Part shown: one piece after another, positions 10,667 to 23,470 of the stretch | How positions within the stretch are numbered: the stretch's first letter is position 1 | How the letters are laid out: every line of letters begins with the position of its first letter | Origin: Armigeres subalbatus | Taxonomy: Eukaryota > Arthropoda > Insecta > Diptera > Culicidae | Assembly (NCBI RefSeq): GCF_024139115.2 | Contig: NC_085139.1 | Coordinates: 1,302,001 to 1,366,000 of the forward strand | Length of the DNA stretch: 64,000 nucleotides | Direction: 5' to 3' | Position numbers and translations under genes: made by a program | Notes under the pieces: model-generated | Databases searched by the model: none | Told to the model about the DNA's origin: nothing | What the model saw: the letters and a program-made list of their open reading frames with translations, nothing else

Positions 10667-12700
10667 ATGAAGTATCTGAAGTCTGTCATAATGTCAGTGG
10701 ACGATGGAGGCCTACATTTGGAAGGTATGTTTGAACTTCGGATGAAGTTGCATTGATATGAATGCAAGACACACAGAATCATAGAATAAATTTAATTGGC
10801 AGAACTTAATCAATCGAAATATTATTATTTATACTTAACTAGTCGAACCTCGATCTCGCTCGTGGTTTTTTTTATACAACTTTAGATAGATTTCAATTCG
10901 TGCTGATGGCTTTTCAGAATTCATGAAAACGTTGTATTTTGACAGATTTCCCACGTTCCCTGTCAAATGCACTAATTTTGTGTGTATATATGAACACAGC
11001 TGATCCTAAGACGAATCGTTTTTTGAAGAAAATTTTGAAGATTTAATCTCGGTCCATCAATTCGTGAGTTCTATTGCCTCATGGAAATGCAAACTCATTT
11101 CTATATATACAGATAAAAGCATAACAATTTGATTTAGTCGTTAAATGAAAATTAGATAGAGTGTGCTCTAATTGGAAAGTCATTTTTGATATGAACTGAA
11201 TAGTGTGAGATGTTGACCAGATTGGACGAGGAGAGGTTTCAGCGGCATTTCGGCAACGTCCGTCGTATAAAGACATTTCGTGGGAGTCCATATGTTTGTC
11301 AAAGAACACAAGTTCGTCCAACAAAACTAAACAAAAACTTACCAACCATCGCCAATTAATTGATAAATAAAACGTTATGAAGCTTACGGATCGTTTATAG
11401 ATAACTCGGTGCCTAAAGTACGTTGACAATTGCCTATCAAGGTGCCGAATTGGAACCGACGTTTAGGCGTTTATTTCATCCCGGGCAATCTTGTTTGAAG
11501 AAGCGCTGGAAGTACGGAAATTCATCAACGCAGCTCTTTCGAGTTAATCGTAGGTGTTTCCTCCGGTCGGCACCTACTTCACAACTTTAATTCGGACATA
11601 CTTGCACGGATTTCTCCAGGTGTACGGCATCCTGCAGCTCAGAAATTCTTCTTTTTGCTATCATTACCAATAAGAGATATGCCGTTATCGCATCGGCGAA
11701 AATGAACGAGCATTATGCCCGTTAAATAAAAAAAAATCTTCCCAATAATTACTGTAAAGAAAAATCGAGTAGTTCCGTTTCAGTTTACTCTTAACTATCA
11801 TTGGAAGGTCATTATATGTGCTTTCATTTTATTTCAGTTGTCTAGTTCGATTGTTCGGGCTTGGTGATCATATGGCTTCAATCCCAGGTCCGAACATTCT
11901 CCTTCTTTGTATCTTTCCCTGTACTTTTCATGTTCTCGCAATCTCTAGAACTGGAAATGAATCATTTGTTTGAGAAACTGCATAAGTCCATTTTATACTA
12001 TTTCGAGAAAACAACAAAAAACTTTTTTCGAACAAATTTGCACCGAATCTCTCGATTTCTTCGATACAGATCAATAGATTTTGGCAAAATTCAACACCCT
12101 GGGGCACTTTCAGTGCAAAAAATGTAAGCAGTACTCCACAATTGCTCTTCAAAGTACGTGGACATATGTAGTTTCTCAAACAAACGAAATTTTTTTCATA
12201 CATTCCTGAACAAAATTTTTTTTCGTGTTTTTTGCCAGAATACGTATTTTTGGACGAGGATTCAGAATATATAAAAATCTCATTTTGGCCAAAAATGTTA
12301 CATATGCAGTTTCTCAAACAAACGGTTCAAATGGAATCTAAACCGTTTGTATTTTCTCTTATACCTTCAAATAACTTTTATATCATTCTGTTTGAATTTC
12401 TGAATCATTCTGAATGAAAAGCTCGTTTTCCATAAATAAATAGTCAATAATATAAATAATCAAAAAATATTCATTCCTTGAACATTGGCCACCCGTTATC
12501 AAGCCGAATCTTAGCCATAGAGCCTAACCCCCAAATAAGAGTTCCGCAAAAACACGTGGCAAGTGCAGAGGTGTTCTTCAAAGAATGTCAAGAAGAGTTG
12601 GAAACCACTGTTTTATAGATCGCATGGCTTTTAAATGATTTTTTTGCTTAGGTTTCACCATCTAACTATCGTTACTGGCAGTATTACGAAATAATTAGCT
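10667..12700. other. Intergenic DNA; weak inverted repeat only
   Basis: About 2 kb without a recognised gene. GTTTGAGAAACTGCAT near 11967 recurs inverted near 12168 and 12306 (AGTTTCTCAAACAAAC), suggesting an old terminal-inverted-repeat element at about 11960-12325. A tRNA-B-box-like string (GGCTTCAATCCCAGG, about 11873) may be a SINE relic. Otherwise nothing. Confidence 0.35.
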
Positions 12701-14375
12701 AACACTTGTTCGCACTTGTAGCACACACAAGCTGTACATAATTTCAACAGTGCAGCCAATCAAAGCCGGCAAACTTTACGGTCCAAGACGAATTACCCTG
12801 GGCCAAGTTACAGCGAAGACCTCATTCTCATCGCACCGTAATGGAGAGCGCCACCAGCGGACCTATTCATAATTGTTATATTATTGTTATTACAACGGCC
12901 GCTGCAATTATCACGAATCATAAAATTATTATCACTCCTTTTCCTACATAAAACATCCTCTCGTGTGAGCTCGTTTGATGGCGTCCCCTCGGTGTGGTGG
13001 CAGTCCAACAGCAAAGGTCTGACCTGTTTGTGTGTTTAAAATTTCAACCCTCCACCGTTTAGCAGGCACGAGGTGGCCTACCTACTCTCAACTTGTGACT
13101 GCGTGTGACGACTTTTCCGGGAGCGAGCACACTCGTCGAAAGGATGCTTCCGGTGCGATGCCGATGCAATGGTGACAATGATGACGACTGACGATGGTCA
13201 TAGACTTGGAAAGCGTTAATTGCTTTATTATCACTACGCGGACATGTTATTATTATTCATTCGTTCCCATTTATTGGATGGCCTTTCCGGAGACACTACT
13301 TAGGGTTATTGAGAAATGTAAAAGGATATATCTGTGGCTGTGTAAGTGTTGCTCAATCCAGTATATGTCATGGCGAATTGATTATATCGAGGAATTCAAG
13401 ATAAAATTGGGGGATATCAAAGCGAATCATTTATATTTTTACCCAATTTTATGAAAACGAGAATTAAGCGCAACTAAATCTGGGAATCTAGTTTCATGCA
13501 TACATACGTTTACTTTGTATCTGAAGACACCTTTCTGCCCTATCAACATCGTTTCCGTGATCTCTGATCCCGATCCTCTGTGCTAAATTTTCGCTAGTTG
13601 CAGAAAACTGTACACTGAAACGAAAGTAAACACGCATGCCGAAAAAATACACAAACAATATAATATCGCTATAAAACGATAAAAACGACAATCAACCCAA
13701 CACACCATAAAAACTTAAGCAAAGTCAATTTGAAATTGAAGTTATTTTATGTGCTGTGTGTGTCCCCTCAACGCTGTTTGTTCGCTGCTACTGACTCTCG
13801 GTTCCAACTGTATGCGAAGTCTTCCCACCACTTGCACTCCCTCCTTCTGTGACGCCGAGGACGACGTGTGCTTCTGGCTGCAACAGATCGCCATACAAAA
13901 CCCAACCAACGCAACGTACGGTGGAGGACTTGTGGGTGAGGTTGGAAATGGTCGGATTCGGTGGTGCTGATGGTGCATTCACATTCGTTGCGCTCGATTC
14001 GCTTCCCGTCCAGCGTAGTCAGGGACCGTCAGAGTTTGGCGTTTTGTCGTCAATGCTTTTCGACTCTTGTCGCCATCGTGCAGGGTCGTTCCCATGTAGT
14101 AAAGGCAAATATGACTGAAGTGGAAAAGCCAGAGCTGGATGGAATGTCGCATGAGTCTTTCATGCGTGGTTTTCTGCGGTTCTGATGTGAATTCCATCGA
14201 CTGCTGATTGTGGTCGGATAAAGTTTCTAGCTGAACGTGGGATCCGAAGGGCAACACAAGTGAAGAAAACTGTCAACCCTATTGGCCAGTGGAAGCTCAG
14301 TAGCAGCAGGACCGATTCGAGTTTCAGTTCATGCCCGAGTGATTTTTCTCTACCGCGCGCTCTCTCTTAAATGTT
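12701..14375. promoter_or_regulatory. Repeat-poor, GC-richer island (candidate regulatory DNA)
   Basis: Compared with its neighbours this 1.7-kb stretch is less AT-rich and shows no inverted repeats, satellites or transposon similarity. It has many short overlapping frames on both strands but none with a domain. ATGGC/GCCAT cores occur near 12978, 13278 and 13369, and a GCTCTCTCT run near 14362. In a Hox upstream region such islands are often enhancers or Polycomb response elements; here that is inference from composition and position only. Confidence 0.3.
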
Positions 14376-15455
14376 GTTACTTACTTGAAAGTTACTATAA
14401 CTTAGATGCTGCCAAATGTTTCAGATCCAAATAGACAAAGGCAACAACAAACGAGATTGCGGAGATTTATTTAGTATAAAAGTGAACGGAATAAAAATCA
14501 AGTGGCAGGCAACCATACGCTGTGTCCAAAATAATAAAAATGATGGAACGATAGTGTCATTTTTCCGATGGATATATTTGGTCATCCCCATTGGGAAAAG
14601 GAAATTCAGCAATGCCCCATAGTAGGGGGAAACAAAGGAACTAAATGTTAGGGTGGCACATTTCGTTGTTATGAAATTTCGATTTGTTTGGTGGCCGTAG
14701 GTTTGTCTTAGGGTTTACTAAAATATAACGTTCCATAACTAGGATTGGCGCAGCATTACACCCTTACCATGCGTATAGAAAAGTTCCATATTTGTCGGTT
14801 TTGGGGTGATGTTCTCTCACTGCGTGCAGCCAGCGTGTTCATGACTTTACACAAATTCGCTGATTTCTACCCGGATCAATGTTGAATTTCCTTTCACAGC
14901 TTTTTTATTCATTCGCAACAAGTGACTAGCCCACTGCAATCTGACTTATTCAAAACGATACGATGCACATTATTTTCTTCATTATTTTTTACTTTATACA
15001 GCGCATCACACTTAATATAAAGCCTCGGAAAGTCCGAAAGCTTCCTTGTCAGTCCCTTTTCCCGTTTCATATTTGTAAAGTGATAATGGATGAATTAGGG
15101 ATTTGTGGTATGCGAATTTTCTTAGAATCGGTAGAAAGCCTCTTATACAGCAATAAGTTTTTCACTTCATAGGAAACATTATTGGTACACGTACAAGCGT
15201 TGACTAGTAAACTAATTTCTGTCTCCACCCGAAACCATGTACTTGGTCTTGATAAAAGTCACTCATATCCTTTTCAGTGTCCGAAAATCGTTTATCACAG
15301 TCCTGTGATCGATTTCAATTAGGTTGATTCCATCCATCTGATGATAGTTTCTTCCAACGTTGAGAAACCCAAATACCTAATTATCAAACTAAACGTTGCA
15401 GACTTTAGCATAATAAGTTTTGCCGAAAAATATATTGATATTTTCATATTTAAAA
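14376..15455. other. Intergenic DNA without recognisable features
   Basis: About 1.1 kb of AT-rich sequence. Frames at 14416-14622 on both strands overlap and show no domain. No repeats seen. Confidence 0.4.
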
Positions 15456-15651
15456 TAGGGAAACGGTTCGGAACGGAAAAGTTCCTATATTCATCCCATT
15501 TGGTAATTTGGTTTGTTTCTCATTTTTGTGATTTTTTTAAGCAGTGAGCGCGCATGTTAGCAAAAAAGCGACGAATTTGGTGCTGTTTTTCTTTTTTTTG
15601 CGAGCAGATGAATATATGTTCAGTGAGATGGAAAACGGAACAGTTCCCCTA
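15456..15651. mobile_element. MITE with TAGGG(G)AAC termini
   Basis: TAGGGAAACGGTTCGGAAC on the left pairs imperfectly with the right end, whose reverse complement is TAGGGGAACTGTTCCGTTTT. The element is about 195 bp, AT-rich inside, and non-coding. It lies immediately next to the following MITE. Confidence 0.5.
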
Positions 15652-15657
15652 TATTAA

Positions 15658-15812
15658 TATGGGACGTATACCGGCTTGGTCACCTCAGTTTGGTCAACCC
15701 TGAAAAATAAAGGTTATACCTCCTAAAACCCTCGAAAATTGCTTTACTTTTGGAGTTATGTGAGAAACTGGCTGAATTAGGAACATGGCCAAAACTGGTA
15801 CAGTTACCCTAT
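15658..15812. mobile_element. MITE family member A (shorter copy)
   Basis: Shares termini and interior with the copy at 19432-19653: a terminus ending TTGGTCA, the internal block GGTCAACCCTGAAAAATA, ACCCTCGAAAATTGCTTTAC, and a right terminus GGCCAAAACTGGTACAGTTA. It is shorter by an internal deletion. Confidence 0.65.
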
Positions 15813-16590
15813 ATTGATATTTTATTTGATCAATATTACATTTTAAATATAATACATTATTCAGATATTGTTTGAGACAGCTTGTACCTTTTCGTTGAAT
15901 CAATTGCTGCTTAAAAATAAACTGATGGTTGTTTTTGGAATATTTGGAGCTATCCGAAAGGCAAACATCGGATCTGTTGCTGATTGGCTCGAAAACCAGC
16001 CATTTTTTCGTAAGCAAAAGATTTTTTAATAGTTCTTTGCCTATTAATGCGGCAAAATATTTGCAGGTCGAGTTTTGAAGGACGATCCCTGAATAAATGG
16101 CGTTTTGTAGCCTAATCCTCTTTTCGAAAATGTGAAGCAGTTCTTTATTTTTGTATATTTTCTGCATAACATGGCGATTTGGCTGGTGCTGTTACTCCCT
16201 TCTGTGTTTGGAAAGTTTATTCGAAAAATTATCCAATCCTCACTTATTCAGCTCATTCATAAAGAAGTCACGACAAGATTTGAAAACCAATATTTTTTAC
16301 TTGAAAGTAAAAAAGTTACACACAATATTATTAAAGACTTTATTTTTTTTTTCAAAAAATAAAACAGTTAATTTTATAGGATGTGGCTCATAATTTAAAA
16401 ATGGGCTATTTTTGTTGAGAAATCGTCTTATAACAGGTCATTTTTTATTTGAATGCTAATTCTTCAGAAATGAGAGAGATTAGACCTATTGCAAACATAG
16501 TTGAGAGCAACATCTTATACTGTGAAAGAAGAATCTTCGACTGTAAATAAAAAGACGAACATTCATTACGTATTAAAACAGGACCTCGTA
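15813..16590. other. AT-rich intergenic DNA
   Basis: No gene, array or inverted repeat recognised. A 157-codon minus-strand frame (15694-16167) runs through the adjacent MITE and has no domain. Confidence 0.4.
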
Positions 16591-17110
16591 TTGTTTACAC
16601 CAGTCGCACCCTACCTTCACAAGTGCCATTCACGGCTTTTTTTTGGTTTCTGTCCGGTGCTATTTGATAAATAATCATCTTGATTGGGAGCCAACTCTCT
16701 GCACAGAGTCCATCACCGCATAGATACCAGAGAGGAGGCAACGCTACTGATATGAAAATATAAAAGATGTATCCTGCGATAGCCATCGGCCAGGGCTCCG
16801 TCGTAAGAACCAAGAAAAACTGTTTCGTTTCTTTGTTTTCCCACTACTGGCTTATGTTGGCTCACCAATCTCCATCCATTGGTGTTACATCGTTCACATG
16901 GATCCCGCCCTCGTTCGTCCGCCAGCCAGCGTCAAATAAAACGATGTCACATGTCGATGAAGCCCAAGAGATTTCCAGCGAGATGGAGCACCATTCGGAA
17001 ACAACAGTAGGTAAGTATGGGTTTCTTGCTCGAAAGAGTCACTCACTCTTGTCGCTGTGTCCGTTCCTGCTGTTTGCTGTGCGCTCGATCCCACCCTCTG
17101 GCTTTTCTCC
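16591..17110 (+). other. Repeat-poor segment with a splice-donor-like site
   Basis: A moderately GC-rich, non-repetitive segment. On the plus strand (antisense to Ubx) a short frame from ATG near 16944 ends at AGTAG|GTAAGT (about 17010), a strong donor consensus. This could be an exon of an antisense transcript, but no acceptor or second exon is identified, so it is only a candidate. Confidence 0.2.
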
Positions 17111-18274
17111 GATATAAAATGAGTTCGTAATGATTTTTACTACTTGCTTATTGCCCATTAGCTTTTGTCTATTTTGATTTTCTGTACATAAATTTACCAC
17201 TTTATGAGGATCTCGACGTATCATGCCAAGTAGCCGTTTTTATGTGACTTTCATCGTTGGATATATAATAGGACAGATAGTGCCTTTCCTTTTGGAAAGA
17301 CAAGAAACTAATTCTATCGTCAAGAATTCTTGGCAGCCAGCGTTGCACAGCATCTCATCGAATACAGTTGCATTGTCATTTTTTGGTATTTTCACATTTC
17401 AACAAGCCATATATTGATGTTATTTCATCTTTGAAAGAAAAAAAAAACTGTTTCGTTGTTGCCATACCCAATTAAGAATAGTAATAAATATTTCACGCCT
17501 ATCAGAAGTTTGGCAAAATAAAACTCCTTTCGCCTTTTTATTTCTGGGCCCATCCGAAAAGTGAACGCCACGTCGACCGTAAGTAATTCATAAATCATAA
17601 CGATCCGATTGTTTCGATTTTTCACTCAATAATTTTCCCTCACAGATAGATTTGGGTTTGGTCTCCTTCTCCGAGCACAGAAGATAACAGGAGAAAGTGA
17701 TGTTATTCGCTCGGTTTCCAGTTAGGCACTTGGACTCTAAGGTAAGACATTGTTGAAGGTACAAAATTCTGGCTTGTTTTGCGTAATAAATCAAAATTAT
17801 CTTTGTCTTCGGTCGGTACCTCACTGTGAGAATGAGACGAGCCAGAACGAGCAACAACATCGGACGGTATGGATGAAGCTGGTATCGATGCTCTGTGGGT
17901 TACGTAATGCCCATGTCGTTAAACGAGGTGAAAGTTTCTTTGCTAGCTAATAGCAGCAGAAAATAGAGAAGTGGACCAAGATTCCAGGTGGGATAAGAAT
18001 TGTCATCAGAGTGCTTGAGCTGGTCTTTGGTGTGTGCTTTATGTCTTGCTACTATGCATTAAAAACCGATTGATGAAAACATGTAGATTGAGAATGTGAT
18101 GTTTGATGCTTTTTGTTTATAATTTATACCAAAAATGCACAAATATTTGAGTTTTTCACCAAAAAGAAAGCGCAACTATATGAATACGGCAAAACATACG
18201 TTTGCATATAAACAATAAAGAATGATCAATAAAAAAAATCCGTAAATAACTCCTGATTGTTTCGTTACCAAAAA
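17111..18274. other. Intergenic DNA without recognisable features
   Basis: About 1.2 kb with short domainless frames on both strands and no repeats recognised. Confidence 0.4.
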
Positions 18275-18899
18275 TCCAGAGTATCCAAAAGAATAATTTT
18301 ATGATCCATAACAAAGTCAAAGTTTTGCAAATAATAATATGTTCCGTTAGACATGATGAAAAAAACTAATAACATTCCTGCTATTATCCCATAAACGTAT
18401 GACAAATGATCCATGATTATTGGAAAATAATTTATAAAAAACTATAATATGATCCTAAAACTTCGAATTTGCGCAATTTTTATCGTGATGATGATCAATA
18501 ATATTATTAATATGATCCATAATTTTAGTAATTTGACCCATAAATTTGACCAGATTTTTAAAAAATATGTGGATCGGTTATTATAGTTTTATTGGCCTTC
18601 TTTCCAAGCGTTATGGATCATGTTACCAAAATTATGGATCATATGAACAAAATTATGGATCAAGTGATCAAAACTACCGATCATATGACCAAATGTAAGA
18701 ATCATTATTTTTTATGGATCAAAATATTGTTCTTTTACGGATTATTATCCAAGAATTTAACCATTTGTCATACGTTCACGGGAAAATAACAGAAATGTCA
18801 TTGTTTTTCTTCATTATGTCTAACGGAACAGATTTTCCTATTAATTGCCAAATTTCAGCTTAGTTGAAACTTAAAATTATTCTTTATGGATACTCCTGA
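18275..18899. mobile_element. Foldback MITE with long imperfect arms
   Basis: The left arm (18276-18412), including AGTATCC, AGAATAATTTTA and TGTTCCGTTAGACAT, is matched by the inverted right arm (about 18762-18899), which carries ATGTCTAACGGAACA and TAAAATTATTCTTT. The centre contains repeated ATTATGGATCAT-like strings. No transposase frame. Confidence 0.7.
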
Positions 18900-19431
18900 A
18901 CTATGTTATGGATGTATGGTAGCGTTTTATGGAACATTCGGATGATACATAAGGTTCTTTTTTTATTTTTTTGGAAAGTTTTTGCGCGTTTAACGGTACA
19001 AAGTCAGGGCTGCTAATGAATGCATTTGAACCATCAAGTCACCATTCACCGTGCATTTTAGAGAACTTAGCATGACGTAGGGCTATCCAGATGCATCAAA
19101 TTGAAAATAACACTCTTGAATACTGTCGTGTATATTAAACAGTTGTTTCAAGTCGAGTAAACATTAGAAACTATCTGTTTTTGGCAAGATAGATGGATTT
19201 AGATTAATTTTCATGATATGTTATGGTCTCCTTTCAACGTGATAGTGCACCATTTACCGTGCTGGTAGGTACCCATTTACCGTGCATAAAAACTTTTCAT
19301 TTAATTTGATTAAAACATGAACCCAAACGTTGAATTTAAAATGTGACTTTTATTTTATTAGGTAGGTAGAAACATGTGAAGTTTATGTGCTTTAGTGTAA
19401 CACTTAAAAAACATAACAAATTCATATCGTG

Positions 19432-19653
19432 TAGGGTAGGTGCACCGGTTTTGGCCACCTTAGTGCCTAATTTGGCCAACCCTGAAAAATACATATTCTT
19501 CCAAAATAATCGATCAGTTAGTAACAGCGTAAAAGCCTGAGGGATATATCTCTTGTTGGAACTAATAAAACCCTCGTGAATTGCTTTATTTTTGGAGTTA
19601 TTCGCAAAATTGGCCAAATTAGGAACATGGCCAAAACCGGTGCAGTTCCCCTA
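19432..19653. mobile_element. MITE family member A (longer copy)
   Basis: Termini TAGGGTAGGTGCACCGGT and, inverted, ACCGGTGCAGTTCCCCTA are near-perfect inverted repeats (about 25 bp). It lies inside the 3' end of the split pogo-type element and is related to 15658-15812. Confidence 0.75.
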
Positions 19654-19747
19654 TGCATATAAAAAAGAAAACAAAATTTAAATTCATAACAACAATTTCA
19701 AAATGGAACATTTACCCTAACTCTTCTTATACAAATGATGTTGGACC

Positions 19748-20850
19748 TTAGTTCCGACGTTTCTTTGCTTTTGAAGCCTTTTTCAAAAGATCAGCCTTAT
19801 TTTTTCTTTTCTTATCCTGTTCCTGTTTCTTCAGCATTGCCTCGGTGTTTTTTATTGAGCGTTTTTGTTCCCTTTCCTTCCGTTTTTGCTCTTTCTCTTC
19901 AAGAAACGCTCCATTTTCACGTTCTTTTGCTTCCATGAGCTCTACAAATGCTTTGCTGGTGGATACTGATGAAGGGTAGACAAAGTCTCGCTTTTTCTTT
20001 CCACAACCAGCCGCCTCGGACGATGGTATGAAAAAAGACTTATGAAACGCATCCTCTTCAGAATCTAGCAATGAATATACACGCTCAATTGGAGGCAAGC
20101 TCATTGGAACTGGTGCAGCTCCACTCTCAGCGGTACATTCATGATCTGTTAAAGAATAGAATATAACCTAAAATAAAAACTCAAAATCATATAAAGCAGT
20201 ATTAACATTTATCGTTTGCAGCCGAATCAATGACATCTTCACATTCAGGACTGGAACAGAACGGAACAATCTACAGATATTGCAGCAGCGAATTGATCTT
20301 TCTTCATTCCTCGCCACAAGTAGAATAGATTGGTATCCGCAGCATTTCCTTTCCAGAGCACATCGTTCTTGGCCTTCTGAAACTCAGAAAACTGCCTAAC
20401 AGTCAAGCGACCTTCAAGCGCCTCCAAGAGCTTGACCTCTTCAGGTTCCAGGTGCTCAGGTTCGTTGCCTCCATTTTCAGGAACAGGCAATTGACCAGCA
20501 CTGGAGGGAAGCGATTGGTAGTCCACCGCATCGGGATTCCATGGGTAAATTCCACTCTTCCTGAAGTCATTCCTGATTGCGGTCTCCTTGCCGATAAATG
20601 CATCCAAAGCCCGTTTTATTATCGGACAGAACTCCGCTTTTGCGATTGTCTGAACTTCACGTTGACTACGTCACTTCCCAGTAATTCTCCAGCGGGCCGA
20701 AAAAGCTGACGTCAAGCGGTTGAATAATTTGCGTGGAATTCGGATATAAATCATTCAAAACAATTTGATTGCAGATGCAGAAATTAATGCTCATTAGCGT
20801 CACGTGACTCTTATGACCATCAACGAACAATATGTGTGCCATGAATTTAT
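19748..20850 (-). pseudogene. pogo/CENP-B-type transposase, C-terminal half (decayed)
   Basis: The minus strand from about 20850 reads AHILFVDGHKSHVTLMS, then QIIQPLDVSFFGPLENYW: the second Asp block (DGHKSH) and the P-x-S-T-QPLD block of the DDE_1 domain. A stop and a frameshift follow. The frame resumes with AIRNDFRKSGIYPWNPDAVDY, the usual end of the catalytic domain. A probable 61-nt intron (minus GTTAAT at 20206 to TTTAACAG at 20146) precedes a highly charged C-terminus (19748-20104) rich in KEREQKRK-like repeats, likely coiled-coil and nuclear. Reading breaks near 20650 and 20250 make it non-functional. The partner N-terminal half is at 27675-28526. Confidence 0.8.
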
Positions 20851-20852
20851 AG

Positions 20853-21146
20853 TTATTTAAAATCTTGGTTGGCAGTGTGTAGTATGCATAATATATAGGT
20901 GGTATCTACCTTATCGACCTTACGGCTTTCGTGATACGCCATACGCAACCGCGCCAACGCGGCATTATTTGAATTATGCACAAGCAGGCCATGACTTACA
21001 ACATGCTCGAGAAAGCAATCAGTTTTCCCTCGACCAGTTACGGATGACATGTGAGTACCATTTAATCTCTGACTAATATCTATCACGTTCGGCTGGTCCC
21101 TTTCCGATGACATGAGGCCACACATTTGGCGATCCTTGCCGGGCAT
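20853..21146 (-). pseudogene. Unrecognised 97-codon open frame inside the split transposon
   Basis: An uninterrupted minus-strand frame between the transposase C-terminal half and the foldback element. The predicted peptide is protein-like in composition (VIDISQRLNGTHMSSVTGRG, NNAALARLRMAYHESRKVD) but I recognise no domain. It does not continue the transposase, so it probably belongs to a separate inserted element. Confidence 0.3.
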
Positions 21147-23470
21147 AATCCAGGGATTACGTTAATTCCTGGATTCAATTAATAACCTGGTTGTTTTTTT
21201 ATCAATTTACTTAACTTTGTATCGGAAAAGGATTAACCTTCCTAGTGCATTAAAAAAAAGTGAGACATTGTGCATTATCGGGTCAAAAATGACTTGAATT
21301 CGCTCCCAAAAATTGATGTTTGAACAAATTCTCAATCTTTTGGAATCAAATTGAAGGTATGGATTCCGCGGATGTCATCATGGAAAGATTTTTGCAATTT
21401 GGCCGTTCTAGTTTCCAGGAACCGATTTTGAAGTAACTTAGATTCTTAAGCTAATTTTGGCGTGATTTCTTGCCTTTCGAATGGTGATTTTGGAAATGCT
21501 CATTAATTTGCGTAGCAATAATTCTATTAGAATGTAGCTATTGTCCATTTCCATGGATCAACACAATTCCTGGTTATTTCACGGTCCGGTGTCCCTCCGG
21601 AAGATCCAGAACATCCGTAGAAGTGGTAAATTCATTGAACTCATCCTAGAAGAGCGCGGTTTTTTCCAAAGCTTTTAATTATCGAACCGCAAATGATGGT
21701 GGTGAACATTCAGTGAAGTGGTCAATTCATGGAACTCATCCTAGAAGAATGCAGTTTTCACAAAACTTTTAATTATCGTAATTTGAGTAACAAATGATTG
21801 TGATTACTTATTTTGGTGGAACTGGGTGGCCACCGGAGTTTTCCGGAAGATCCGGAACATCCGTAAAAATGGTCAATTAATGAAACTTATCATATAAGAG
21901 CGCGGTTTTTTCCAAAGCTTTTCATTATCGAACTACGAGTAACAAATGATTGTGGTGACCCATTTGGATGGACCTGTATGGCCGAAGGTCCGGAACGAAG
22001 AAGATCCGGAACGTCCGTAAAAGTGGTCAATACATGAAATACATAATAGAAGAGCGCGGTTTTTTTCAAAGCTTTTCCTTATAATACTTTGAGTAGCAAA
22101 TGATTGTGGTGACCTATTTTGATGGATCTGGGTGGCCACCGGAGCTGCTCCAGAAGAACCGGAACGTCCGTAAAAGTGGTCAATTTATGAAACACATCAT
22201 AGAAGAGCGCGGTTTTTCCAAAGCTTTTCCTTATAGTACTTTTAGTAGCAAATGATTTTGGTTACCTATTTTGGTGGATCTGGGTGGCCACCGGAAGTGT
22301 TCCAGAAGATCCAGAACGTCCGTAAAAATGGATTCATGAAACTTATCATAAAAAGCCACGTTTTTTCTAAAGCTTTTCATTATCGAACTTTAAAAAAAAT
22401 CTTTCTATTATCGAACTCTGAGCAAGATACGAAGGAATGTCGTGACCCGTTCTTATTTACCAAAGTGACTACCGGAGGTCTTACGAAAGATACGGAACAT
22501 CGGTTAAAGTGGTTAATTTATGTAATACATACTAGAAGATCCTATTTTTTTAATTTTCTTGTCGTACTCTGAACATGAAATTATTGCCGTAACCTTTTCT
22601 CACGGATGTGAGTAGCAACCAAAGGCCCTCCGGAATGTCCGTATCACACGTAAAAGAGATCAATTCATAAAACCCACCTTAGAAATGGCGTGTTTTCCAT
22701 AGAAGATGCAGCACACTATTCTTCTAAACCTTTTTATTTTCCTAATTTTAGAAACAAATGATCGTAACCAATTCGCATGGATTGCCCACTGTATGTCTTC
22801 AGGTACATTCAGATCATCCGTAAAATCGGTCAATTCATGAAACTTGTCATAGTTTTCCTATTTTCGTATCCTGAGTAATGGATGATCGTTGTAACCCATT
22901 CTCAGGAACGTGTGTAGTCACGAATGAAACTCCGCAAGATCTGTAATTATAGTCAATTCATAAAAATTAAGATGACACTATTTTTTTGAAAGGACAATCA
23001 CATTAACCCAGAAAATATTTTCAAGTATGGCTTAATTTGCTTCCATGATCAATATTCACCATTCACCACGAATTGACCACTTTAACGGATGTTCCTCGGT
23101 AGCCACCCAGGTTCTTCAAAAAGGGTCATCATAATCATTTATTACTCAGCGTTCGGTGATTCAGCTATTCCATGGTGAGTTTTATGAATTGACCACTTCT
23201 ACGGATGTTCCAGATCTTCTGGAGGAACTCCGGTGGCCACCATAATCATTTGTTACTCAGTGTTCGATAATGAAAAGCTTTGGAAAAACCGCACCCTTTT
23301 ATGATAAGTTTTATGAATTGGCCATTTTTACGGACGTTCCGGATCTACTGGAGGACCTCCGGTGGCCACCCAGGTTCACCAAATTGGGTCACCACAATCA
23401 TTTGTTACTCAAAGTACGATAATGAAAAGCTTTGGAAAAAACGCGCACTTCTAGGATGAATTCCATGAAT

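Noticed and set aside
10980..11760. A short readable peptide-like string before TAA near 11725
   Set aside because: Could be the 3' end of a processed pseudogene, but no upstream continuous frame or family could be recognised.
13742..14257. Several 64-92 codon frames in the GC-richer island
   Set aside because: They overlap on both strands in all frames, as expected for stop-poor sequence; none has a recognisable motif.
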